Source of the DNA: Planctomycetota bacterium | Lineage (GTDB): Bacteria; Planctomycetota; Planctomycetia; Gemmatales; Gemmataceae | Assembly (NCBI GenBank): GCA_021807595.1 | Contig: JAKBCS010000034.1 | Span: 1-41,465 of the forward strand | Length of the DNA: 41,465 bases | Direction: 5' to 3' | Shown: positions 17,114 to 24,445 of the stretch, one piece after another | How positions within the stretch are numbered: position 1 is the stretch's first letter | How the letters are laid out: each line of letters opens with the position of its first letter | Translations under genes and position numbers: made by a program | Notes under the pieces: model-generated | What the model saw: only the letters and a program-made list of their open reading frames with translations | The model's database searches: none | Told to the model about the DNA's origin: nothing

Positions 17114-18061
17114 TTACGATCGGGCAGATTGGGCAACGCGGCGCTGAAAGTACGCGAGAGTTCGCTTTAACCCCTCGTGTCGATCGATCCGAGGTTGCCA
17201 ACCGAGAAGGCTCCGGGCTTTGGCGATTTCGGGTTGACGAACCTTCGGATCGTCTTGTGGCAAAGGGCGAAACTCGACCTTACTCGTTCCGCCGACCAGA
17301 GCGAGAATTTCTTCGGCAAACTGGAGGATGGTAATCTCGCTGGGATTGCCGAGGTTGACCGGCTCGTGGCATCCACTGTCCAGAAGTCGCACGATGCCTT
17401 CGACGAGATCGTCAACATAGCAAAACGAGCGCGTCTGGGAACCGTCGCCGTAGACGGTCAAAGGTTCGCCCCGCAGCGCTTGTCCCATGAAGTTTGGCAG
17501 AACCCGGCCATCGTCGAGGCGCATGCGGGGGCCATAAGTGTTGAAGATACGAACGATACTCGTATTCACCTCGTGCGTTCGCAGATAGGCCATGGCAATC
17601 GCCTCGGCAAATCGCTTACTCTCGTCGTAGCAGCCGCGCACTCCCACGCAGTTAACGTGGCCCCAATAGTCTTCGCGCTGCGGATGCACCTGGGGATCGC
17701 CGTACACTTCGCTGGTGCTGGCCAACAGAAACCGCGCGTCTTTGACCTTGGCCAACCCGAGCGTATTGTGCGTGCCGAGCGAACCGACCTTGAGTGTCTG
17801 GATGGGATGCCGAAGGTAATCGACGGGACTGGCCAACGAGGCGAAGTGCAGCACATTGTCCACCGGCCCGTCGATCTCCAACGGATGCGAGATGTCGTGG
17901 CGGATGAATTGGAAGCGATCGTTTTTTCGCAGCTCTTCGATGTTCTCCAGCGCGCCGGTGATCAAATTGTCGACACACAAAACCTCGTCGCCACGGACAA
18001 GAAGACGCTCGCAGAGATGAGAACCGATAAAGCCCGCGCCGCCGGTGATAACTGTTCGCAC
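17114..18061 (-). CDS. NAD-dependent UDP-glucuronate decarboxylase-like epimerase
   Basis: 315 residues from a GTG at 18061; AAGGAGG lies 9 bases upstream and settles the start although the frame is open to 18214. It is an extended [18 protein letters not shown] binds [12 protein letters not shown] and Y145-x3-K149 (CYDESKR) form the active site, and [10 protein letters not shown] and [12 protein letters not shown] are signatures of UDP-xylose synthase (UDP-glucuronate decarboxylase) and related sugar-nucleotide enzymes. The product would be UDP-xylose or a similar precursor for surface polysaccharide, made in the cytoplasm. No glycan gene cluster is adjacent. A dTDP-glucose dehydratase or UDP-glucose epimerase role is less likely given the [19 protein letters not shown] block typical of UXS. 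Confidence 0.9.
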   Translation of the reverse strand: MRTVITGGAGFIGSHLCERLLVRGDEVLCVDNLITGALENIEELRKNDRFQFIRHDISHPLEIDGPVDNVLHFASLASPVDYLRHPIQTLKVGSLGTHNTLGLAKVKDARFLLASTSEVYGDPQVHPQREDYWGHVNCVGVRGCYDESKRFAEAIAMAYLRTHEVNTSIVRIFNTYGPRMRLDDGRVLPNFMGQALRGEPLTVYGDGSQTRSFCYVDDLVEGIVRLLDSGCHEPVNLGNPSEITILQFAEEILALVGGTSKVEFRPLPQDDPKVRQPEIAKARSLLGWQPRIDRHEGLKRTLAYFQRRVAQSARS

Positions 18062-18224
18062 GTCGAGATTCCTCCTTGGGTCTGTCCTGGCTCGGTCCAC
18101 GCCTCCATAAAAAATCATATGAAACCGTTTCGTCGTTCCCATGCCGGAATACACCAAAAAATGCCGGATGCCATTGCCTCCGCCCGTGATTTGTCTTAAG
18201 ATCGATTTTGACAACTTGGTGAGT

Positions 18225-18406
18225 ATCTTATCCAGAGTGGCTGAGTGCGACTTGCTGCCTAACGGCGAGTTGCGAAAGGGATCAGGCCCTGCGACGCCAC
18301 AGCAACCGATCTCACCCTCACCCCAAACCCTCTCCGAGAGGGCGAGGGAGTCGATGGGGAGATGCTGGTGCTAACTCCTACCCGGCTTGGCCGGGAGAGA
18401 TAAGAT
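18225..18406 (+). promoter_or_regulatory. SAM-I (S-box) riboswitch upstream of the threonine-synthase-like operon
   Basis: All landmarks of the class are present in order: P1 5' strand ATCTTATC (18225-18232) followed by CAGAG; P2 closing pair GTGGC (18237-18241) with GCCAC (18296-18300); GATCAGGCCCTGCGACGCCA (18280-18299) followed by AGCAACC; P3 closing ATCTC (18309-18313) with GAGAT (18359-18363); the J3/4 segment GGTGCTAACTCCT (18367-18379); P4 CCCGGC-TTG-GCCGGG (18381-18395); and P1 3' strand GATAAGAT (18399-18406), an 8-bp perfect match. The P3 arm is unusually long. The class binds S-adenosylmethionine and represses methionine-related genes when SAM is plentiful. The next gene starts 124 bases downstream. 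Confidence 0.94.
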
Positions 18407-18471
18407 CGTGTGCCCCGCACGCCTCTTGCTCTCGTCTCCGCCGTCGCGGAGAAACTCCTGGACGATACACA

Positions 18472-18522
18472 CCTCCAACATGCGTCGGGTGTTCCAGCCC
18501 GGGCTACGAGTTATTCTGGAGG
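18472..18522 (+). promoter_or_regulatory. Possible ribosome-site sequestering pairing below the riboswitch
   Basis: CCTCCA (18472-18477) is complementary to TGGAGG (18517-18522), which contains the Shine-Dalgarno sequence of the next gene. No T-tract terminator is visible between aptamer and gene, so translational control by this pairing is a plausible expression platform. I could not fold the RNA. Confidence 0.35.
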
Positions 18523-18529
18523 AATGTCC

Positions 18530-19786
18530 GTGTCATCAACCTTCGTCCGCGGCCTGAAGTGCCGACTGTGCGGCCAAACTTACCCTATCTCAGCGACGAA
18601 CTTCTGCACCGAAGATTTCGGTCCGCTCGAAGTCGATTACGATTACGAAGCCATCGCCGATTCGCTAGATCGCAGCAAGATCGAACTGCGTCCTTTTAAT
18701 ATGTGGCGCTATCAAGAGCTTCTGCCGCTCGACGGCGAACCGACGGTGGGCCGGCAAGTCGGCGGGACGCCCTTGGTGCGGGCGGATCGATTGGCCCGCG
18801 AATTAGGCGTCGATACGCTCTGGATCAAAAACGACGCCGTCAATTTTCCAACCCTGTCGTTCAAGGATCGCGTCGTCGCCGTCGCCCTGAGCAAAGCACG
18901 CGAGTTGGGACTGACGATAGTGGGCTGCGCTTCGACGGGCAATCTGGCCAACAGCGTCGCTGCCAACGCCGCCGCCGCCGGTTTGGAGAGCTATATCCTC
19001 GTGCCTTCCGATTTGGAGCGCTCGAAGATTTTGGGTACCAGTGTATACGGGGCCAAGGTCATCGGTATTCGCGGAACCTACGACGAAGTGAATCGCCTCT
19101 GCACGCAGATCGCGTTCAAGTACGGCTGGGGCTTCGTCAACATCAACCTACGCCCCTTCTACGCTGAGGGATCGAAGACGTTCGGCTTCGAGATAGCGGA
19201 ACAGCTGGGTTGGCGGACGCCGCGCCACGTCGTCTGTCCAATGGCCGGCGGCAGCTTGATCGGCAAGATTCAAAAGGCGTTCAACGAGTTGTACTGCATC
19301 GGTTCGATCGAGAAGCCGGAGTGCAAGTTTTACGGTGCTCAGCCAGCGGGATGCAATCCTATCAGCGCAATGGTCAAGAACGGTTGGGACAGTCATCGTC
19401 CAGTGCGCAAGCCGAACACGATCGCCAAGTCGTTGGCCATCGGCGACCCGGCGGACGGCTATTTCGCAGCCAAGGTCATCCGCGACTCCGGCGGTTGGGC
19501 CGAAGATGTCACCGATCGAGAGATCTCCGAGGCCATGGCGCTGCTGGGCCGAACCGAGGGCATCTTCGCCGAGACGGCCGGTGGCGTCACGATTGCCGTG
19601 ACGCAAAAACTCATCGAACAAGGACGCATTCCGCGCGATGAGGAAATCGTCCTGTGCATCACCGGCAACGGACTGAAGACACAGGATGCCGTGGCCGATT
19701 GTCTGGAAGAGCCGACTGTGATCGCGCCGTCGCTCGAAGAGTTCAGCGGCTTACTCACCGAGGCGGCGAGTCCGGTATTGGTATAA
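18530..19786 (+). CDS. thrC: Threonine-synthase-like PLP enzyme, proposed homocysteine-forming
   Basis: 418 residues from GTG 18530: GGAGG ends 7 bases upstream of this codon but only 1 base before the ATG at 18524. The N-terminus has a zinc-ribbon-like pattern (C11-x2-C14, C26) and the FGPLEV start typical of the longer bacterial threonine synthases. The PLP lysine is Lys112 in TLSFKDR; the phosphate loop is ASTGNLANSVAA; MAGGSLIGKI follows. Classical threonine synthase converts O-phosphohomoserine to threonine. Here the gene sits under a SAM riboswitch and ahead of a CysO-like sulfur carrier and its activating enzyme. I therefore infer that it may put sulfur on phosphohomoserine to make homocysteine. 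Ordinary threonine synthesis remains possible. Confidence 0.92.
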   Translation: MSSTFVRGLKCRLCGQTYPISATNFCTEDFGPLEVDYDYEAIADSLDRSKIELRPFNMWRYQELLPLDGEPTVGRQVGGTPLVRADRLARELGVDTLWIKNDAVNFPTLSFKDRVVAVALSKARELGLTIVGCASTGNLANSVAANAAAAGLESYILVPSDLERSKILGTSVYGAKVIGIRGTYDEVNRLCTQIAFKYGWGFVNINLRPFYAEGSKTFGFEIAEQLGWRTPRHVVCPMAGGSLIGKIQKAFNELYCIGSIEKPECKFYGAQPAGCNPISAMVKNGWDSHRPVRKPNTIAKSLAIGDPADGYFAAKVIRDSGGWAEDVTDREISEAMALLGRTEGIFAETAGGVTIAVTQKLIEQGRIPRDEEIVLCITGNGLKTQDAVADCLEEPTVIAPSLEEFSGLLTEAASPVLV

Positions 19787-19875
19787 TTACCAGCCCGCGG
19801 TGCCAGCAAGGGACTAGCCTGGAAAAAAGGCGGTTACGTTTCGCGGCGAGATACAAGCAAAAGGAAGGATAATTC

Positions 19876-20148
19876 ATGAGTATCACCATTCATATCCCCA
19901 CGCCGATGCGCCAGCACGCCGACGGGCAAGCGTCCGTGCAAGTTGTCGGAACCAACGTGCAAACCGCGCTGGCTTCGTTGGGTGAGAAATATCCCGCGCT
20001 CACGGCGCGCATTTTCGAGAACGGCCAAGTGCGCCGTTTCGTCAACATCTATCTCAACAACGAGGATATTCGCTATCTCGATAGCCTTGCAAGTGCCGTG
20101 AAAGACGGCGACGAGTTGGCGATCATTCCCGCCGTGGCCGGAGGTTAA
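19876..20148 (+). CDS. CysO/MoaD/ThiS-family sulfur-carrier protein
   Basis: 90 residues, starting MSITIHIPTPMRQHADGQ and ending IIPAVAGG. The ubiquitin-like beta-grasp pattern and the C-terminal Gly-Gly allow adenylation and conversion to a thiocarboxylate. The blocks RRFVNIYLNNEDIRYLD and AIIPAVAGG closely resemble what I recall of Mycobacterium tuberculosis CysO, which donates sulfur to O-phosphoserine for cysteine synthesis, more than those of molybdopterin MoaD. AAGGAAGG lies upstream. It is 89 bases after the PLP-enzyme gene and one base before the next gene, so the four genes form one operon. It would act in the cytoplasm as the sulfur donor of the neighbouring PLP enzyme. Confidence 0.93.
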   Translation: MSITIHIPTPMRQHADGQASVQVVGTNVQTALASLGEKYPALTARIFENGQVRRFVNIYLNNEDIRYLDSLASAVKDGDELAIIPAVAGG

Positions 20149-20149
20149 C

Positions 20150-20491
20150 ATGAACGACGAAGTCGGCGAATCCGAAGTGCCCGAGGGGGCTGCGGTATTC
20201 CCGCTTATTCCGCCGGAGCTGGAGGTCCATCCGCTCCTCTTGGCGGTGTTGCACACAGCCGTGTTCCTGTCCGGTTCCGACGACGAGGTGGTGCATCCCG
20301 ATGCCGCCGAGGAAGCGTTGCAATATGTGGCAGAGTATCTCCAACGGCTCGACGGCGAGCCGTTGAATCGGGTGCGCGAAGACCTGGCCTGTTTGATCGT
20401 CTTCGCCAAAGAAGAGAAATGGCCCAAACAGCTGACGCGCGTGCTGCAAGGATTTTTGAAAGATTTCGGAGTAGAGAGAGACCAAGCATGA
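20150..20491 (+). CDS. Small unrecognised protein in the sulfur-carrier operon
   Basis: 113 residues. The ATG lies one base after the stop of the sulfur-carrier gene and the stop overlaps the ThiF-like gene by four bases, so it is tightly coupled on both sides. It is acidic and mostly helical (EVHPLLLAVLHTAVFLSGSD, then HPDAAEEALQYVAEYLQRL and ACLIVFAKEEKWPKQLTRVL), with no signal peptide, cysteines beyond one, or known catalytic motif. In particular it lacks the His-x-His and Ser-x2-Asp pattern of JAMM proteases such as Mec, which remove the amino acid from CysO in mycobacteria. A helper or adaptor of sulfur transfer is a guess from position only. Confidence 0.85.
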   Translation: MNDEVGESEVPEGAAVFPLIPPELEVHPLLLAVLHTAVFLSGSDDEVVHPDAAEEALQYVAEYLQRLDGEPLNRVREDLACLIVFAKEEKWPKQLTRVLQGFLKDFGVERDQA

Positions 20492-21579
20492 CGAACCCAC
20501 AAACCCGGAGTACCAGCGACGGGAACCCACAGACCCGGAGCGCCAGCGACGCGGCACTGGAGCGTTACAGCCGGCAGATTCGCTTTCCCGGTATCGGCGA
20601 GGACGGCCAACGCCATTTGCTGAAGGCGCGGGTGACGCTGTGCGGCTGCGGCGCGTTGGGAACCGTGTTGGCCAACGCCCTGGTCCGTGCCGGAGTCGGC
20701 CATCTACGACTGATCGACCGCGATTTCATTGAGGTGAGCAATCTCCAAAGGCAGGTGTTGTTCGACGAACGCGATGTGGCCGAGAATCTGCCCAAAGCCG
20801 AGGCCGCCGCCCGCAAGCTGGCCGCCATCAACTCCAGCGTCCACGTCGAACCCATCGTCGCCGACATCGACCGCACCAACATCGTGGAGTTGTGCCAAGA
20901 CGCCGATGTGATTCTCGACGGGACGGACAATTTTGAGATCCGATATTTGATAAATGATACCGCCGTCAAACTCGGCAAGCCGTGGGTGTTCGGCGGTTGT
21001 ATCGGCAGCTACGGCCAAACCATGACCGTGCTGCCTGGCGAGACCCCCTGTCTACGCTGTGTCTTCGAGGCCGCCCCCGCCCCCGGCGAGGCCGGCACTT
21101 GCGAAACGGCCGGTGTCCTCGGCCCGATGGTCAACATCATCGCCAGTCTGCAAGCGACCGAGGCGTTCAAAATCCTTACCGGACATCGCGACAAAATCAA
21201 TCGCGAATTGTTGTATTTCGACATCTGGGACAACGTGCAGCGCCGCATTCGAATCGCCCCGCTGTTGGGCAAGGTCGATTGCCCCTGCTGTAAACACCGC
21301 CGTTTCGAGTGGCTGGACGGCGCGCAAGGTTCGCAGACGACGAGTCTTTGCGGACGCAACGCCGTGCAAGTGTCGCACCGCACGCCGGCCAAACTCAATT
21401 TCGAGGAGATGGCGTCGCATCTCGAAAAAATGGGTGAGGTAAGTTACAACCGCTTCCTGCTGAAATTCAACGTCGAAAGCTACGAGTTCACCGTCTTCCC
21501 CGACGGCCGCGCCATCATCAAAGGCACCGCCGATGTGGACAAGGCGCGGACGCTGTACGCCAAGTACGTTGGGCATTGA
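20488..21579 (+). CDS. ThiF/MoeB-type sulfur-carrier adenylyltransferase with extra C-terminal domain
   Basis: 363 residues; ATG overlaps the previous stop (ATGA). The E1-like fold begins at LERYSRQIRFPGIGEDGQ. The nucleotide loop is GCGALG (residues 53-58), slightly different from the usual GxGGLG. LDGTDNFEIRYLIND, the catalytic Cys205 in TCETAGVLGP, and zinc cysteines C188/C191 (PCLRC) and C265/C268 (CPCC) are all present. It should adenylate the Gly-Gly end of the preceding carrier using ATP. No rhodanese domain follows as in MoeZ. Instead there is an about 80-residue domain starting SLCGRNAVQV and containing YNRFLLKFNVESYEFTVFPD, which resembles the C-terminal part of Bacillus-type ThiF. 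Its Cys could receive sulfur (inference). Confidence 0.95.
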   Translation: MTNPQTRSTSDGNPQTRSASDAALERYSRQIRFPGIGEDGQRHLLKARVTLCGCGALGTVLANALVRAGVGHLRLIDRDFIEVSNLQRQVLFDERDVAENLPKAEAAARKLAAINSSVHVEPIVADIDRTNIVELCQDADVILDGTDNFEIRYLINDTAVKLGKPWVFGGCIGSYGQTMTVLPGETPCLRCVFEAAPAPGEAGTCETAGVLGPMVNIIASLQATEAFKILTGHRDKINRELLYFDIWDNVQRRIRIAPLLGKVDCPCCKHRRFEWLDGAQGSQTTSLCGRNAVQVSHRTPAKLNFEEMASHLEKMGEVSYNRFLLKFNVESYEFTVFPDGRAIIKGTADVDKARTLYAKYVGH

Positions 21580-21619
21580 CGAAATCCCTTCGCGCATGGA
21601 ACGAGAGAGGAGGTTCGCC

Positions 21620-22156
21620 ATGGCTTCGCTTGCCGAGCTATTGCCCAAGCCCGCTGTCTCCCCCCCATGCTGCCGATACCCGTTCATCGGTTTACGGTCG
21701 CCCAGTATCATCGCACGATCGCAACCGGCGTGCTTACCGAAAACGATCGGGTCGAACTTCTGGAAGGATGGATCGTCGACAAGATGCCGCAACAGCCCGA
21801 CCACGCCGGCACGATCTCGATTCTGTTAGCCAGGCTGCAAGCGAAACATCCCCAAGGGATGGATTGTTCGCGTGCAGTCTCCCATCGCGTTTGAGGACAG
21901 TGAACCGGAACCGGATCTGGCAATCGTGCGCGGACCCGAGGAAAAGTATCGCTCGACGCATCCGATCTTCGAAAACGTTGCCCTACGCATCGAAGTCGCC
22001 GACTCCTCGCTCGAAGCGGGTCGTAAACAGAAGGGCCGAGTGTATTCTCGAGCCTGCATCCCCATCTATCGGATCGTCAATTTGAACGAGAGGCAGCTGG
22101 GCGACGGAACCGCAAACACAATCAACACTTGTTATCCGCAGAAGTGGTCGTCATAA
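21620..22156 (+). pseudogene. Uma2-family (DUF820) gene broken by two frameshifts
   Basis: An ATG at 21620 with AGGAGG upstream begins MASLAELLPKPAV. The family sequence then continues in a second frame from about 21667 (PVHRFTVAQYH, ENDRVELLEGWIVDKMPQ, DHAGTISILLARLQAKHP) and returns to the first frame after about 21853 (QSPIAFEDSEPEPDLAIVRG, LRIEVADSSLEAGRKQKG, IPIYRIVNLNERQ). The shifts coincide with a seven-C run (21660-21666, one base short) and a four-C run (21850-21853, one base too many). The tail after NERQ diverges and stops early at 22156. Uma2 proteins carry a PD-(D/E)xK nuclease-like fold and are hugely amplified in planctomycetes and cyanobacteria. As read, no intact protein can be made. 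Confidence 0.88.
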
Positions 22157-22214
22157 TAGGTGAGGTTTTAATTTCGGTTCGATTTTTGACCTCATTTGAC
22201 GCGGAGCCGCTCCC

Positions 22215-23486
22215 ATGCCCATCACCTTTCGTTGCGCCGCGTGTGCGAAGGTTCTCCGGGTTCCCGATACCATGGCGGGGAGAAAAGGCAAATGCCCCAA
22301 GTGCGATGCAATTCTCCACGTTCCCACCGAGTCTGAAGACGAAACCCAAGCGCGACCCGCTTCGCCTGGCCGTACCCCACGACCGTCTCCCGCGTCCATC
22401 GTCGAGGAAAAGGCTCTCCCGCCTCGTCGCCGAATCGACGAGGCGAACGACGACGATTTCGCCGACGCGCCGGAGGAAGGCGCTTCTCGACCCCGCAAGA
22501 AGCCCAAAAAGAAGCAGCGCGGAATGTCTACCGCCCTTTTGGTTGGTCTCCTCGCTGGCGGCTTCGGATTGTTGTTACTCTGCTCCGGCGTCGGCGGGCT
22601 GACGTGGTGGTATTTCTCCTCCTCCGGCAGCGGCGAAGATCTTAAATACATGCCGAACAATTGCCAGATGATCGTCTCGATTCACAACGACCAGATCGTG
22701 CAAAGCGCGGCATTTCGAGAACTCCAGCTCGCGATTCCCGCTGTGGAGAAAAACAAGCTCTCGGACCTTCGTAAAGAGATCGGTATTTCGGTCGAAGACA
22801 TCGAGAGCGTATTCCTCGGTATCGGCTCCTCCGAAAAAGAGGTCGTGATGGTCGTTCGGTCCAAAAAGCCCATTGAGGTGCAGGAGATTATTTCAAAAGT
22901 CTCGAACGGCAATTACTCGCAGTCGAAAGTCGGCAAGTACGTCGTACATTCCTCGCAAGACCCCGCAAATCCAAGTTTCTGTGTCCTGGAGAAGACGCGC
23001 CTGCTCGTCGGTCATAAAGACACGCTACACTCCGTTGTTCTGCGCGATAAGAAACCGGATTTCACCAAGAACATGGAAGCGGCCATGAACTGCGTTGACT
23101 TCTCCAATTCTCTCGCCATTGCCGTGGATGTACAGGCCGCTCGTTCTCGATCGGAAATTCAACGGGGACTTAAACTTGTCGGAGGAGCTGGCCAAGCGCT
23201 GACCGGGCTAGACAAAATCAACGCTGGCGGAATTCAACTTCAGTTCGGCGTCGATATTCGTTACGATTTAGCCCTGCTGTGCCAGGATGCCACCAGCGCC
23301 AGCGATCTCAAGAAAGTCGTCGATGGATTCTTGACAATGGGGCGCAATTTTCCGCTGGCACCTAAGGAAATGAAAGATCTGATGGAGTTGAATCTCAAAG
23401 TGGAGGCCAACAAACTGACCGGCTACAACACGATCAAAGTCGGCCCACTCATCAATCTTTCCAAACAAATGCAGTTGAAACAGTAG
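22215..23486 (+). CDS. Zinc-ribbon, single-pass membrane protein
   Basis: 423 residues. The N-terminus MPITFRCAACAKVLRVPDTM then GRKGKCPKCDA gives a zinc ribbon with C7, C10, C27 and C30. A Pro/Arg/Lys-rich linker follows with a very basic stretch (RPRKKPKKKQ), then one membrane helix at about residues 105-135 (LLVGLLAGGFGLLLLCSGVG). The C-terminal 290 residues (from DLKYMPNNCQMIVSIHND) lie outside the cytoplasmic membrane if the positive-inside rule holds; they have alternating strands and helices with no family that I recognise. The architecture of a cytoplasmic zinc ribbon plus a large external domain is frequent in planctomycetes. No function can be assigned. Confidence 0.85.
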   Translation: MPITFRCAACAKVLRVPDTMAGRKGKCPKCDAILHVPTESEDETQARPASPGRTPRPSPASIVEEKALPPRRRIDEANDDDFADAPEEGASRPRKKPKKKQRGMSTALLVGLLAGGFGLLLLCSGVGGLTWWYFSSSGSGEDLKYMPNNCQMIVSIHNDQIVQSAAFRELQLAIPAVEKNKLSDLRKEIGISVEDIESVFLGIGSSEKEVVMVVRSKKPIEVQEIISKVSNGNYSQSKVGKYVVHSSQDPANPSFCVLEKTRLLVGHKDTLHSVVLRDKKPDFTKNMEAAMNCVDFSNSLAIAVDVQAARSRSEIQRGLKLVGGAGQALTGLDKINAGGIQLQFGVDIRYDLALLCQDATSASDLKKVVDGFLTMGRNFPLAPKEMKDLMELNLKVEANKLTGYNTIKVGPLINLSKQMQLKQ

Positions 23487-23620
23487 CGAGCATGAGAAGT
23501 CGAGCAGCGCGACAAGGCCGGCAAGATCACGCGAAGTGAACTCCACACCCTCGAAGACAACGAGGAAATCCGGGATCCTTGCTCTCCCCAAGCGTTTTTC
23601 ACATCGGTATCCGTTTGGCA

Positions 23621-23626
23621 TATAAT
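23621..23626 (+). promoter_or_regulatory. Candidate -10 box upstream of the DUF5666-like gene
   Basis: TATAAT within TTGGCATATAATGAGG, 68 bases before the start codon at 23694. The candidate -35 (TTTTCA near 23596) is poor. The preceding 23487-23620 holds no gene that I can support. Confidence 0.4.
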
Positions 23627-23693
23627 GAGGTTTGACGAATCGCCCAACGGTCGGGCGTTCGTATCGCCGTGACTCCAAGGAACGAGGAACCCG

Positions 23694-24440
23694 ATGATGA
23701 TAAACTTAGATCGCTTTTCTCTCGGCTTGGCGGCGGGACTGCTTCTGGCCGCCGAAGTTTCCGCCGACGAAGCGCGCGGTCGCATCGTGCGGATCGACGC
23801 GGACAAAAAGGAAATACGTCTGGAAACGCGCCTGCCGGTGCGCGGCATACTCGACCTGAAGCTCGACGGGAAAACGCAAATCTTCATCGGCGGACGACCG
23901 GCGACCTTGAAGGATCTAGCTCCCAATCGGCGCATTCGCGTCGTGTTCGAGCAGCGCGACGGCAAGGCGATCGCCCAAGTTGTGCGTTCGTTGGGTCTAC
24001 TTGCACCGCCGCCTGGGGAACGAGGAGCCGGCGACGCCGAACAACCAATCGTTCCGCCGAAGGACGGTGAAGGGATGGCCGGAGTCCTGCGCCGCATCAG
24101 CTTGGCCGAGCGCGAGATTGTTCTTATCGGCCCCGGACCCAAGGGTGACAGGACGGAGTCGACCATCGCCGTGGCCGAGAAGACAGCCATTCTGCGCGAC
24201 GGGAAAAAGATCGCCCTTGCGGATTTGAAAGAAGGCGAGACGGCGACGGTGAAAACCGAGTCGAACAAGGGCAAGATGACGGCGACCTCGATTCAGATAG
24301 GCCAAGCCGCAGCCCGCCCGCAACCGGCTGCGCCGCCGGCGCGGGAGGAGCGACCGCGCTTACGACAAGTCTTGAAGAGGGCAGACGAGTTGCTGCGCGA
24401 GTTGGAAGAACGTAAAGCGCCTTTACCGGATCGACCTTGA
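23694..24440 (+). CDS. Exported protein with two DUF5666-like OB repeats
   Basis: 248 residues; ATG 23694 has GAGGAA just upstream. A signal peptide (FSLGLAAGLLLAAEVSADEA) suggests export. Two similar units follow: residues of about 27-100 (GRIVRIDADKKEIRLET ... TQIFIGGRPATLKDLAPNRR) and 128-200 (GVLRRISLAEREIVLIG ... AILRDGKKIALADLKEGETA). Each has the short-strand pattern 'KTxI.RDGKxxxLADLKxGexV' known from DUF5666-like domains. A Pro-rich segment and a basic helical tail end the protein. The role is unknown; a binding function in the periplasm is a guess. Confidence 0.82.
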   Translation: MMINLDRFSLGLAAGLLLAAEVSADEARGRIVRIDADKKEIRLETRLPVRGILDLKLDGKTQIFIGGRPATLKDLAPNRRIRVVFEQRDGKAIAQVVRSLGLLAPPPGERGAGDAEQPIVPPKDGEGMAGVLRRISLAEREIVLIGPGPKGDRTESTIAVAEKTAILRDGKKIALADLKEGETATVKTESNKGKMTATSIQIGQAAARPQPAAPPAREERPRLRQVLKRADELLRELEERKAPLPDRP

Positions 24441-24445
24441 GCCGC

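Noticed and set aside
18208-18213. TTGACA just upstream of the riboswitch as a -35 box
   Set aside because: A matching -10 would fall inside the P1 helix and CAGAG element of the aptamer, so transcription would start too late to make the riboswitch.
19876-20148. Reading the small carrier as MoaD for molybdenum-cofactor synthesis
   Set aside because: No moaA, moaC, moaE or mog genes are nearby, the C-terminal half looks CysO-like, and the operon is under a SAM riboswitch.
20150-20491. JAMM/Mec-type protease in the operon
   Set aside because: The sequence has no Glu plus His-x-His plus Ser-x2-Asp metal site.
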